Shown here: one piece after another, positions 7,869 to 15,023 of the stretch
How positions within the stretch are numbered: the first letter of the stretch is position 1
How the letters are laid out: each line of letters opens with the position of its first letter
Origin: VFJL01 sp037147395
GTDB taxonomy: Bacteria; Pseudomonadota; Gammaproteobacteria; Burkholderiales; Nitrosomonadaceae
Assembly: GCA_037147395.1 (NCBI GenBank)
Contig: JBAWVG010000032.1
Span: forward strand, 1-18,282
Length of the DNA: 18,282 bases
Direction of reading: 5' to 3'
Notes under the pieces: model-generated
The model's database searches: none
What the model saw: the letters and a program-made list of their open reading frames with translations, nothing else
What the model was told of the DNA's origin: nothing
Position numbers and translations under genes: made by a program

Positions 7869-8570
7869 TCAGATCATTGTGATTTCAGCGTTCAAACGTT
7901 GCAACATCGCCAGTGGGTCGGCCGCTTGTGTGATGGGACGCCCTATCACCAGATAGTTCGCTCCATTTGCAATCGCTTGACTCGGTGTGGTGACCCGCTG
8001 CTGGTCATCCACCGAAGCATCTAACGGACGGATTCCGGGTGTGACCAGACAGAAGTCATTTCCCATCATCTGTCTGAGATGTGAAGTCTCCAGAGCAGAG
8101 CAGACGACGCCATCCAGTCCGCACGACCCGGCAAGACTTGCCAGTCGTTGAACCACCATCTCAGGCTCTCCGGTCAACCCGATATCAGACAGGTCATCCT
8201 TCCCCATACTGGTGAGGAGAGTCACCGCGATCAGCTTGGTTGTTCCTATCGGTATCGCTTCACGTGCGGCAGAGAGCATCTTTTTCCCGCCAAGTGCATG
8301 CACATTCACCATCCAGACACCCAGACCTGCTGCAGCCTTGCATGCACCCGCCACGGTATTGGGAATATCATGAAATTTCAGATCGAGAAAGATCTCAAAC
8401 CCCTGGCTCATCAGGCGCTCTACCAGCTGCGGTCCTGCAGCGGTGAATAGCTCTTTACCCACCTTGACCCGGCACAACCGAGGGTCCAGCTGGATTGCAA
8501 GTGCGAGCGCTTGCTCAGCACCCGGGAAATCAAGAGCAACGATAATACGTGGGGAGTTCATTCGGTTCAT
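7869..8570 (-). CDS. pyrF: Orotidine 5'-phosphate decarboxylase
   Basis: The enzyme converts OMP to UMP, the last step of de novo pyrimidine synthesis, in the cytoplasm. From the ATG at 8570 it has 233 residues, within the usual range for bacterial PyrF (about 230-245). The signature LDLKFHDIPNTV gives D63, K65 and D68 of the catalytic charge network, with K36 in RVKVGKE; the phosphate-binding VTPGIRP follows in the C-terminal half. The frame is open further upstream into lapA, but those residues do not belong to the family. Two starts compete: ATG 8570 lies 2 bases from TAAGG and ATG 8561 lies 11 bases away, so 8561 (230 residues) is possible. The lapA stop is only 4 bases upstream of 8570. 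In related bacteria lapB sits between lapA and pyrF; here it does not. Confidence 0.95.
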   Translation of the reverse strand: MNRMNSPRIIVALDFPGAEQALALAIQLDPRLCRVKVGKELFTAAGPQLVERLMSQGFEIFLDLKFHDIPNTVAGACKAAAGLGVWMVNVHALGGKKMLSAAREAIPIGTTKLIAVTLLTSMGKDDLSDIGLTGEPEMVVQRLASLAGSCGLDGVVCSALETSHLRQMMGNDFCLVTPGIRPLDASVDDQQRVTTPSQAIANGANYLVIGRPITQAADPLAMLQRLNAEITMI

Positions 8571-8574
8571 TACC

Positions 8575-8862
8575 TTACTTCGGTCTATCGCCTTGGTCGG
8601 CAGGGCTCTCATGATCCAAACTGGCGAGACTCGCTCGTCTGTACGCTGCAATCTCTCGTCTCTGTCTGAAAATCTTACCCAGACATGCCAACACCCCTAT
8701 CGCCACCCCGACCGTAAAGAAGAGCAACAGTATCATTACCAGCGGGGCCTGCCACTCATACCCAAAAAAATATTGCAGCCTCACCGTATCAACATTCTTC
8801 ACGGCGAAACCGAGCAATAGCAGAAACAACACGATACGTACGAACCATGTCAGATAATGCAT
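8575..8862 (-). CDS. lapA: LapA-type inner-membrane protein (YciS, DUF1049)
   Basis: The 95-residue protein has two membrane segments (about residues 5-21 and 39-61), the motif GFAVKNVDTVRLQYFFG between them, and a basic, probably cytoplasmic coiled tail (KIFRQRREIAAYRR). This is the layout of LapA, which with LapB acts in lipopolysaccharide assembly and LpxC turnover in E. coli. The start at 8862 is supported by GGGGAG a few bases upstream; an in-frame extension to 8964 would run through a terminator hairpin and is rejected. It lies after ihfB as in other gammaproteobacteria, but is followed directly by pyrF. Its ribosome-binding site begins about nine bases after a terminator-like T run, so its expression depends on read-through or on a start inside that hairpin. 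Confidence 0.88.
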   Translation of the reverse strand: MHYLTWFVRIVLFLLLLGFAVKNVDTVRLQYFFGYEWQAPLVMILLLFFTVGVAIGVLACLGKIFRQRREIAAYRRASLASLDHESPADQGDRPK

Positions 8863-8877
8863 GATTCTCCCCGAGAT

Positions 8878-8909
8878 AAAAAAAGCAGCGAGATCTTGCG
8901 ACCCGCTGC
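8878..8909 (-). terminator. Intrinsic terminator between ihfB and lapA
   Basis: On the minus strand GCAGCG-GGTC (8909-8900), a GCAA tetraloop (8899-8896, GNRA type), then GATC-(one extra base)-CGCTGC (8895-8885, bulge at 8891) is followed by seven Ts (8884-8878). The stem is about 10 bp with one bulge. It would end the aroA-cmk-rpsA-ihfB transcript just before the lapA ribosome-binding site. Confidence 0.8.
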
Positions 8910-8910
8910 C

Positions 8911-8916
8911 ATTATA
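8911..8916 (-). promoter_or_regulatory. Consensus -10 box (TATAAT) upstream of lapA
   Basis: A perfect TATAAT lies on the minus strand immediately before the terminator's left arm. A start 6-7 bases further on would fall at about 8904-8905, inside that arm. No good -35 hexamer is visible at 16-18 bases, so the promoter is uncertain. Confidence 0.35.
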
Positions 8917-8938
8917 TTCTTGTTGTCTGAGAGCCGTT

Positions 8939-9223
8939 TTAGATCTTACTGTCCACCCTCTCACGCAACTCTTTCCCGGCCTTGAAGTGGGGTACGTACT
9001 TTTCCGGTACCTTCACTCTCTCACCCGACTTTGGATTACGTCCCACACGAGGCGGACGGTAGTTCAGGTCGAAACTACCAAAACCACGGATCTCAATACG
9101 CTCCCCCTGAAACAGGCTCTTGACCATGGCATCGAGTATCGTTTTTACTGCCAGCTCTGCATCCTTCGCCACCAGCTGCGGAAAACGCATTGCAAGCCTG
9201 GAAATCAATTCAGACTTCGTCAT
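8939..9223 (-). CDS. ihfB: Integration host factor, beta subunit
   Basis: The 94-residue protein matches E. coli IHF-beta (94) from MTKSELI through GERIEIRGFGSFDLNYRPPRVGRNPKSGE to YVPHFKAGKELRERV. The RPPRVGRNPKSG arm contains the proline (GRNP) that intercalates into DNA at the bend. With IHF-alpha, not in this window, it forms a nucleoid-associated heterodimer that sharply bends DNA at specific sites for transcription, replication and recombination. The start at 9223 is set by AGAGGG six bases upstream, which begins within the rpsA stop codon; the gap between the genes is 9 bases. The gene is followed by an intrinsic terminator, so it appears to be the last gene of the aroA-cmk-rpsA transcript. 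Confidence 0.97.
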   Translation of the reverse strand: MTKSELISRLAMRFPQLVAKDAELAVKTILDAMVKSLFQGERIEIRGFGSFDLNYRPPRVGRNPKSGERVKVPEKYVPHFKAGKELRERVDSKI

Positions 9224-9232
9224 GAGAACCCT

Positions 9233-10948
9233 CTACTGTTCAATATTTTTAACATCCATCTTAGCCTTGAGCAGAGCACCCAGGCTCGTTGTTCCAGAGC
9301 TTGGAGAGCTCTCTGTTGTGACCTTCTGCATCGCATCGGTCTCTTCAGACATATCCTTCGCCTTGATGGAGAGATTGATGGCGCGGTTCTTACGATCGAC
9401 ATTGATGATCATCGCCTCGACCGTATCCCCCTCCTTCAGCTGTGTTCGGATATCCTCCACCCGGTCACGAGATACCTCTGACGCCCTCAGATAACCTTCC
9501 ACATCATTATCCAGCGTGATCACAGCACCCTTCGCGTCCATCGACTTAACGGTGCCCTTAACGATGCTATTCTTATCATTGACTGAGACGAAGCTATTGA
9601 ATGGGTCCCCTTCCATCTGCTTGATACCCAGTGATATGCGTTCCCGCTCAACATCAATCGACAGGACCATCGCCTCTAAATCATCGCCCTTCTTGTAATT
9701 ACGAACAGCATCCTCTCCAGTCTGATTCCACGACAGATCGGACAAATGAACCAGCCCATCTATGCCGCCCAACAATCCAATAAATACGCCGAAATCTGTA
9801 ATCGATTTGATTTGACCTTGAACCTTGTCTCCTTTCTTATGATTAATGGCAAAGTCTTCCCAAGGATTCGGCTTGCACTGCTTCATCCCGAGAGAGATAC
9901 GACGACGCTCCTCATCAATCTCAAGGATCATCACCTCGACCTCATCTCCCAGCTGAACCATCTTGGAGGGGTACATATTTTTATTGGTCCAATCCATTTC
10001 GGATACATGCACCAGACCCTCGATCCCCTGCTCAATCTCAACGAATGCACCATAATCTGTCAGATTGCTGACCTTACCAAAGAGACGCGTACCCTGTGGG
10101 TACCGACGTGAGAGACCGACCCATGGATCTTCGCTCAGTTGCTTCATCCCCAACGAGACGCGGTTTTTTTCCTGATCAAATTTCAGAATTTTAGCAGTGA
10201 CCTCATCGCCGACATTGATGACTTCGGAAGGGTGCTTGACCCGTCTCCAGGCCAGATCGGTAATGTGCAACAGCCCATCAATCCCACCGAGGTCAACGAA
10301 TGCACCGTAATCGGTGATGTTCTTGACGACACCCTTGACGACTGCGCCCTCTTGCAGATTCGCCAGCAATGACTGACGGTCTGCTCCCTGACTTGCCTCA
10401 AGCACAGCACGACGTGAGACGACTACATTATTGCGCTTGCGATCAAGCTTAATAACCTTAAACTCCATCTCCTTATTCTCAAAAGGAGTGGTGTCCTTGA
10501 CCGGACGGATATCAACCAATGAACCGGGTAGGAAGGCTCTGATACCGTTAATCATTGCGGTCAGACCGCCCTTGACCTTTCCATTCACCATACCGCTCAC
10601 GATAGCACCCGTCTCCATGGCCTTTTCCAGATCGTGCCATGCGGTCAGTCGTTTGGCCTTGTCACGTGACAGGCGGGTCTCTCCATAACCATCTTCCAGA
10701 GCCTCGATCGCCACTGTGATGAAATCACCGGCCTTGACCTCAACCTCGCCCTTATCATTCTTAAATTCTTCTACCGGGATAAAGCTCTCGGACTTGAGTC
10801 CTGCATTTACGACTACGATGTTATAGTCAACACGGACCACTTCGGCGGTAATGACTTCGCCAATACGCATTTCTTGGCGGGTGAGACTCTCTTCAAACAG
10901 AGCGGCGAAACTTTCTGGGGAGCTGGTGGCGGGGGAGGCAGTTGTCAT
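9233..10948 (-). CDS. rpsA: 30S ribosomal protein S1
   Basis: At 571 residues it is slightly longer than E. coli S1 (557), with a short Ser/Ala/Pro-rich N-terminal extension before ESFAALFEESL, the ribosome (S2)-binding segment. Six S1 (OB-fold) domains follow, roughly at 27-95, 112-178, 199-267, 284-354, 371-441 and 458-527; the middle ones carry the repeated KGxVxxITDYGAFVDLGGIDGLLHITD-type pattern. S1 holds mRNA on the 30S subunit and helps unfold structured leaders. The C-terminal tail after the sixth domain is Ser/Thr-rich. It sits between cmk and ihfB, the standard order, with a 131-base leader that is probably the autoregulatory target of S1 as in other gammaproteobacteria (inference). 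The strongest upstream purine run is only AGG, about ten bases from ATG. Confidence 0.97.
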   Translation of the reverse strand: MTTASPATSSPESFAALFEESLTRQEMRIGEVITAEVVRVDYNIVVVNAGLKSESFIPVEEFKNDKGEVEVKAGDFITVAIEALEDGYGETRLSRDKAKRLTAWHDLEKAMETGAIVSGMVNGKVKGGLTAMINGIRAFLPGSLVDIRPVKDTTPFENKEMEFKVIKLDRKRNNVVVSRRAVLEASQGADRQSLLANLQEGAVVKGVVKNITDYGAFVDLGGIDGLLHITDLAWRRVKHPSEVINVGDEVTAKILKFDQEKNRVSLGMKQLSEDPWVGLSRRYPQGTRLFGKVSNLTDYGAFVEIEQGIEGLVHVSEMDWTNKNMYPSKMVQLGDEVEVMILEIDEERRRISLGMKQCKPNPWEDFAINHKKGDKVQGQIKSITDFGVFIGLLGGIDGLVHLSDLSWNQTGEDAVRNYKKGDDLEAMVLSIDVERERISLGIKQMEGDPFNSFVSVNDKNSIVKGTVKSMDAKGAVITLDNDVEGYLRASEVSRDRVEDIRTQLKEGDTVEAMIINVDRKNRAINLSIKAKDMSEETDAMQKVTTESSPSSGTTSLGALLKAKMDVKNIEQ

Positions 10949-11079
10949 TATAAAAAACCTGGTTTTAAATCACGCCGAAATAATCATCTGGCGAGGGGTT
11001 GGTTAATAAATTTGCTTGAATTCATGACCGGACTTGCGCCCTGAATATTGAACAGGGTCATCTCACCACATCACCATCA
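10949..11079 (-). promoter_or_regulatory. rpsA leader region with inverted repeats
   Basis: The cmk-rpsA gap contains CCCTG/CAGGG (plus 11039-11043 and 11053-11057), a 5-bp stem with a 9-base loop, and a near-perfect palindrome AAAACC-T-GGTTTT (plus 10954-10966) just before the rpsA ATG that would cover the only Shine-Dalgarno-like AGG. S1 leaders in E. coli are structured, Shine-Dalgarno-poor and autoregulated; the same role is inferred here. Confidence 0.35.
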
Positions 11080-11757
11080 TCAAGCAGGCTTTGCGCAGAC
11101 CTCACCGTACCGTCTCAGCACCTCATCCACCGCCTGGGTGATATTGAGAGTGCTCGTGTCTAGCAAGCTTGCATCTGCGCCCTGTTGCAGGGGTGCTACG
11201 CTGCGATTACTATCGCGAGCATCACGGTCCCGGATATCTTGCAAAAGGGTTGAGATATTAGCATCGATTCCTTTCTCCATCAACTGTTTATACCGTCTCT
11301 GAGCACGCGTCTCTGCATCGGCCGTCAGAAAAATCTTCATCACCGCATCGGGAAATACCACCGACCCCATATCCCTTCCATCCGCTACCAGTCCGGGTAC
11401 CTGATGGAATGCCCTCTGACGGTCCAGTAATGCTGACCTGACCTGGGGGTACGCAGCAACCTTAGAGGCCCCATTGCTACAAATCTCAGCACGGATTGCA
11501 TCGGCCACATCCTCCCCCTTCAGAATGATCTTCGCACCCGTAAAAACAACATCCAGATCTCTAGCAATATTAGACAATGCTGCCTCATCGGTTAGGTCCA
11601 CCTCAGACTGCATCGCTGTATACGCAACCAACCGATACAGCGCACCGCTATCGAGGTAATGGAACCGGAGACTTGCTGCCACCTTCTGTGCAACTGTGCC
11701 CTTACCGGACGCAGAGGGCCCATCAATCGCAATCACCGGAGCGCCATTTAGGTTCAT
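11080..11757 (-). CDS. cmk: Cytidylate kinase
   Basis: The 225-residue enzyme phosphorylates CMP and dCMP with ATP. It opens with the P-loop IDGPSASGKGTVAQ (about 11-24), followed by the NMP-binding motifs YLDSGALYR and VADGRDMGSVVFPDA, and the lid-type RAQRRYKQL with a later RDARDSNRS. These are standard Cmk signatures, and the length matches the E. coli enzyme (227). AAGG eight bases upstream supports the ATG at 11757. It follows aroA after 38 bases and precedes rpsA, the conserved aroA-cmk-rpsA order. It complements PyrF downstream in pyrimidine nucleotide supply. Confidence 0.96.
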   Translation of the reverse strand: MNLNGAPVIAIDGPSASGKGTVAQKVAASLRFHYLDSGALYRLVAYTAMQSEVDLTDEAALSNIARDLDVVFTGAKIILKGEDVADAIRAEICSNGASKVAAYPQVRSALLDRQRAFHQVPGLVADGRDMGSVVFPDAVMKIFLTADAETRAQRRYKQLMEKGIDANISTLLQDIRDRDARDSNRSVAPLQQGADASLLDTSTLNITQAVDEVLRRYGEVCAKPA

Positions 11758-11795
11758 AGATAGCCTTAATAATTACACACAGAAAATAAACCCAA

Positions 11796-13109
11796 TCAGT
11801 CCTTGACGATGGTGGAAAATTTCTCGAAATAGTCAGGAAAGGTCTTCCCCACACAGTTCGGGTCATTGATCCTTAAAGGTGTACCGAAGGACGCGAGTGA
11901 GAAGCACATTGCCATCCGGTGGTCGTCGTAGGTATCAATTTCCGCATATCGGGCTTGGTGTAACGATATCGGCTCAATACGAAGAAAGTCCGCCCCCTCC
12001 TCGACCTTTGCGCCGAGTTTACGTAGCTCCCTGGCCATGGCTTCAAGTCGGTCGGTCTCCTTCACACGCCAACTGGCAATATTGCGTAAGATGGTGACAC
12101 CATCCGCGAACAGGGCTGCCACCGCGAGTGTCATTGCCGCATCTGGAATATGGTTGCAGTCAATATCGATTGATCGGAGTCGCCCAGACGTGGGTGCGCA
12201 TGCCTCGATCCAGTTATCCCCAAAGGTGATACCCGCACCCATTTTCTGCAGCGCTTCAGCGAAACGAATGTCCCCCTGAAGGCTACTCCGACCGACCCCC
12301 TCCACCCTCACCGGACCGCCACCGATGGCGCCTGCTGCCAGAAAGTAAGAGGCCGAGGAGGCATCCCCCTCAACGAATATCTCGCCGGGACTACGGTACC
12401 GCTGTCCGCCTCGCAGCGTAAATCTTTGCCACCCATCATGCTCGACCTGTACCCCGAAACGAGCCATCAGCGCGATAGTCAGATCGACATAAGGACGTGA
12501 AATAAGCTCCCCCGTCACCTCTATCGTCATCCCTTCACTCGAAGTGATCTCTGACAGTGGGAGTGCCAACAGAAGACCCGTCAGAAACTGACTGGAGATG
12601 TTACCCCTGAGTGTGACCCTACCTGCATGAATGGGGGCAGGCTTTATTTCCAGAGGCGGGAATCCATCACTGCCCAGGTAATGGATCTCCGCGCCCAATT
12701 GCCTCAGAGCATCCACCAGATCACCGATCGGCCGCTGATGCATCCTCGCTACGCCGGAGAGTTGATAATGCCCCTGCGCCATCGCCAAGACTGCTGTCAG
12801 CGGACGAAAGGCCGTGCCTGCATTGCCCAGAAATAAATCTGCCTCAGTAACCGGAAAGCGGAACGGGGATTGCCCGCCGATACCCCTCACCCGGTAATCA
12901 TTGTCACCACTCTGAGTGATCGACACGCCCAACGCTGTAAGCGCCTCTAGCATCCTTGCTGTGTCATCGGATGCAAGCATTTCGCGTACCTGGGTATCCC
13001 CTTCCGCAAGAGCTGCGAGGAGCAATACTCGGTTTGAAATACTCTTGGAGCCGGGCAAACGGACTACCCCCTGGGCACCACGGGCGAGGGGGAGATCGAG
13101 AGAGTCCAT
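11796..13109 (-). CDS. aroA: 3-phosphoshikimate 1-carboxyvinyltransferase (EPSP synthase)
   Basis: The 437-residue enzyme joins phosphoenolpyruvate to shikimate-3-phosphate in the sixth step of the shikimate pathway. Visible motifs are LPGSKSISNRVLLLAAL near the N terminus, LFLGNAGTAFRPLTAVL (class I enzymes usually have Met where Phe stands before RPL), GNISSQFLTGLL, SWRVKETDRLEAM and the C-terminal DDHRMAMCFSL. Length and motifs fit the class I AroA of gammaproteobacteria. It is the first gene of the aroA-cmk-rpsA-ihfB run. The genes often found upstream in relatives (serC, pheA, hisC or tyrA) are replaced by a divergent ankyrin-repeat gene. The ribosome-binding site is not strong; a perfect TATAAT lies about 170 bases upstream. 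Confidence 0.97.
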   Translation of the reverse strand: MDSLDLPLARGAQGVVRLPGSKSISNRVLLLAALAEGDTQVREMLASDDTARMLEALTALGVSITQSGDNDYRVRGIGGQSPFRFPVTEADLFLGNAGTAFRPLTAVLAMAQGHYQLSGVARMHQRPIGDLVDALRQLGAEIHYLGSDGFPPLEIKPAPIHAGRVTLRGNISSQFLTGLLLALPLSEITSSEGMTIEVTGELISRPYVDLTIALMARFGVQVEHDGWQRFTLRGGQRYRSPGEIFVEGDASSASYFLAAGAIGGGPVRVEGVGRSSLQGDIRFAEALQKMGAGITFGDNWIEACAPTSGRLRSIDIDCNHIPDAAMTLAVAALFADGVTILRNIASWRVKETDRLEAMARELRKLGAKVEEGADFLRIEPISLHQARYAEIDTYDDHRMAMCFSLASFGTPLRINDPNCVGKTFPDYFEKFSTIVKD

Positions 13110-13513
13110 TACATTCTAGCCACGAGAATACTATTCTTAAAAAGTGAGTTCAGAGTCATCACACCGCGAGCCATTGTTAGGAGCACTCAGATCACTCCAT
13201 CATATTTGAACAAGAATGAGGATACTCAATTTATATGAATACCAAGAAATAGTGTAAGTGCAACTAAAAAGGCCGCTATTATAGCCATCCTGCGGTGGTC
13301 CGTCTTAACCTGCCCACCCCCTCTTGGCAATGCATCTTTATCAAGACTAATATTTTACGCTATCCTCATCCCTTTCCCATGATTGCCAATCTGCTCTCAA
13401 TTCCAAAAGAGAATGCTACTCAACGCCGATGTGTTACAACGGTCAGCCATGGAGCGGCGGGGTCGATTCGATTTGTTTCAAATCAGACATATGTCATGAC
13501 AAGGAGATTCTGG
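13110..13513. other. Divergent regulatory gap between aroA and the ankyrin gene
   Basis: This AT-rich stretch of about 400 bases has no supported gene. On the minus strand TATAAT (plus 13278-13283) is a perfect -10 for aroA, with TTAAGA 19 bases upstream as a weak -35, which gives a leader of about 160 nt. On the plus strand TTGGCA (13324-13329) and TAATAT (13348-13353), 18 bases apart, could serve the ankyrin gene. The open frame beginning at 13295 is rejected as coding before 13514. Confidence 0.4.
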
Positions 13514-14269
13514 ATGATTAGGCTCAAACATATATACCTTCTGGGCATGCTAGCCGCCTTGTCTTGTGCCTCACCGAGCACATGGTCCCAGGTGAAGGAG
13601 AATACGCTCATCGTCGCAGCCGGAAAGGGCAGCCTCCCCGGTGTTAAGGCATCTCTTGCCAAAAGGTCTAATGTGAATGCCAAGTCAGCCGATGGCATCA
13701 CCGCATTGATGGCCGCATCTGAGAATGGGCATGAAGAGGTGGTGGAAGTGCTGATCGCTGCCAAGGCGAATGTGAATGCTGTATCAAATGATGGCACCAC
13801 CGCACTGATGATCGCATCTCAAAGTGGTTTTCATGAGGTGGCACGTATCCTGATTGAGGCCCATGCCGATGTGAATGCTAAGTCGAATGATGGCAATACC
13901 GCACTGATCATTGCCTCACAGAAGGGTCACCGTCATGCGGTCCAGACCTTACTCGGCGCTGGGGCCGATGTGAGTGCCCGCAAGAGTGACGGTCTCACAT
14001 CCTTGATGCAAGCCTCACAGGAGGGTCGGTGGCAGGTAGTGCCTCTCTTGCTCGCGGCCAAGGCTGATGTAAATGCACAACTCAGTAATGGCGCTAATGC
14101 ATTGATGCTCGCATCTCAGATGGGACAGCTCAGGGCGGTTCACGCACTCCTCGCAGCCAAGCCGGATGTAAATGCTAAGGCCGTCAATGGAGCCACCGCG
14201 ATGACGCTCGCCTCAAAGTATCAGCATCAGGAGGTGGTTAAGATTCTTAAGGAAGCAGGCGCTAAGTAG
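13514..14269 (+). CDS. Exported ankyrin-repeat protein
   Basis: The start at 13514 is set by AAGGAG at 13501-13506, seven bases upstream; an earlier in-frame ATG at 13496 lies before that site. The 251-residue protein begins with a basic then hydrophobic segment (MIRLKHIYLLGMLAALSCAS) that reads as a signal peptide, so a periplasmic location is likely. C18 in ALSC is not a good lipobox. Seven ankyrin repeats of about 33 residues follow, the first degenerate, with a repeating DVNAKSNDGNTALIIASQ-type pattern. Ankyrin repeats bind protein partners; the partner is unknown. No catalytic domain is present. It stands alone, divergent from aroA and convergent with panD with only 28 bases between the stops. 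Confidence 0.85.
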   Translation: MIRLKHIYLLGMLAALSCASPSTWSQVKENTLIVAAGKGSLPGVKASLAKRSNVNAKSADGITALMAASENGHEEVVEVLIAAKANVNAVSNDGTTALMIASQSGFHEVARILIEAHADVNAKSNDGNTALIIASQKGHRHAVQTLLGAGADVSARKSDGLTSLMQASQEGRWQVVPLLLAAKADVNAQLSNGANALMLASQMGQLRAVHALLAAKPDVNAKAVNGATAMTLASKYQHQEVVKILKEAGAK

Positions 14270-14297
14270 AGCCTCTAACAGATACTAAGGTGCCCCA

Positions 14298-14678
14298 TCA
14301 GACTGCTTGTACCGGAATGCTGCCTCGTTGATTGATGATACGGTTCATCTCATTCACGTAGACCAGTCTTGGTTGGTAGAGCCGTAACTCGGACTCGGAA
14401 TACGCCGCATAGCTGGCTATGATCAGGATATCCCCTGGACTCGCCTTATGTGCAGCAGCCCCATTGACTGAAATAATCCCTGAATTGCGCTGGGCACGGA
14501 TGGCATAGGTGGTGAATCTCTCACCATTAGTGATGTTATAGATATCGATCTGCTGGTACTCGGAGATCGTGGCGGCATCGAGCAGCGCATCATCAATCGC
14601 ACACGACCCCTCATAGTTGAGCTCAGAGTGCGTCACTCGGACCCTATGCAACTTGGCTTGCAACATGGTTTTCTGCAT
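14298..14678 (-). CDS. panD: Aspartate 1-decarboxylase, pyruvoyl-dependent
   Basis: PanD makes beta-alanine from aspartate for pantothenate and coenzyme A. It is made as a proenzyme that cleaves itself between Gly24 and Ser25, turning the serine into the pyruvoyl cofactor. Counting from ATG 14678 the site YEGS falls exactly at G24-S25 and the protein has 126 residues, as in E. coli. An alternative ATG at 14687 adds three residues. Other conserved pieces are MLQAKLHRVRVTHSELNYEG, NGERFTTYAI, ISVNGAAAHKASPGDILIIASY and the C-terminal SIPVQAV. It is not next to panB or panC. No good Shine-Dalgarno is seen before either ATG. Confidence 0.95.
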   Translation of the reverse strand: MQKTMLQAKLHRVRVTHSELNYEGSCAIDDALLDAATISEYQQIDIYNITNGERFTTYAIRAQRNSGIISVNGAAAHKASPGDILIIASYAAYSESELRLYQPRLVYVNEMNRIINQRGSIPVQAV

Positions 14679-14708
14679 GACTTTCATTATAATGAATTCA
14701 ACAGATCA

Positions 14709-14739
14709 ATTATAACCAATCTGCGGCTAGGGATGGCAA
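14709..14739 (-). promoter_or_regulatory. Candidate sigma70 promoter of panD
   Basis: On the minus strand TTGCCA (14739-14734; five of six bases) and a perfect TATAAT (14714-14709) are 19 bases apart, slightly longer than ideal. Transcription would start near 14702, giving a leader of only 15-24 nt. Confidence 0.5.
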
Positions 14740-15023
14740 GACTTTGGCGCTGCTGAGCCGGTTCTGAATGGGTATGCGGGATTTACTTGGTAATGGGTGA
14801 GAGAGTCAATCTCTTCCCCCTAGGGAAGTTTCAGCAGTGGGGGCTAATCGTTGCAATTGTTTACCCGAGTGGTTAACATCAAGCAGATGAAATCACTCGC
14901 CCGCCATCTGTAAGTGGCCATTCTAAAGGCGGTGGCGCGTATCTTGAAATCCTCCCGACTCTGCCGATAGTGCGATCCACGGGAGCTTACTCAACGCTTC
15001 CTTATACAAAAAAGGGTACCCCT
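14740..15023 (+). promoter_or_regulatory. cysK upstream region: candidate promoter and leader hairpins
   Basis: No gene is seen between panD and cysK. TTGCAA (14851-14856) and TAACAT (14874-14879) with a 17-base spacer are a possible, weak sigma70 promoter for cysK. Downstream, CGCCCGCC (14898-14905) pairs with GGCG-GT-GGCG (14928-14937), an 8-bp stem with a 2-base bulge. Upstream of the promoter are two overlapping hairpins: 14799-14815, and CTTCCC (14813-14818) with GGGAAG (14823-14828). Confidence 0.4.

Noticed and set aside
8861..9481. 206-codon plus-strand open frame across ihfB and rpsA
   Set aside because: It lies opposite two certain genes and shows no recognisable protein features.
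13295..13513. In-frame 5' extension of the ankyrin gene to 13295
   Set aside because: AAGGAG at 13501-13506 is placed for ATG 13514, which begins a signal peptide; the upstream residues look non-coding.
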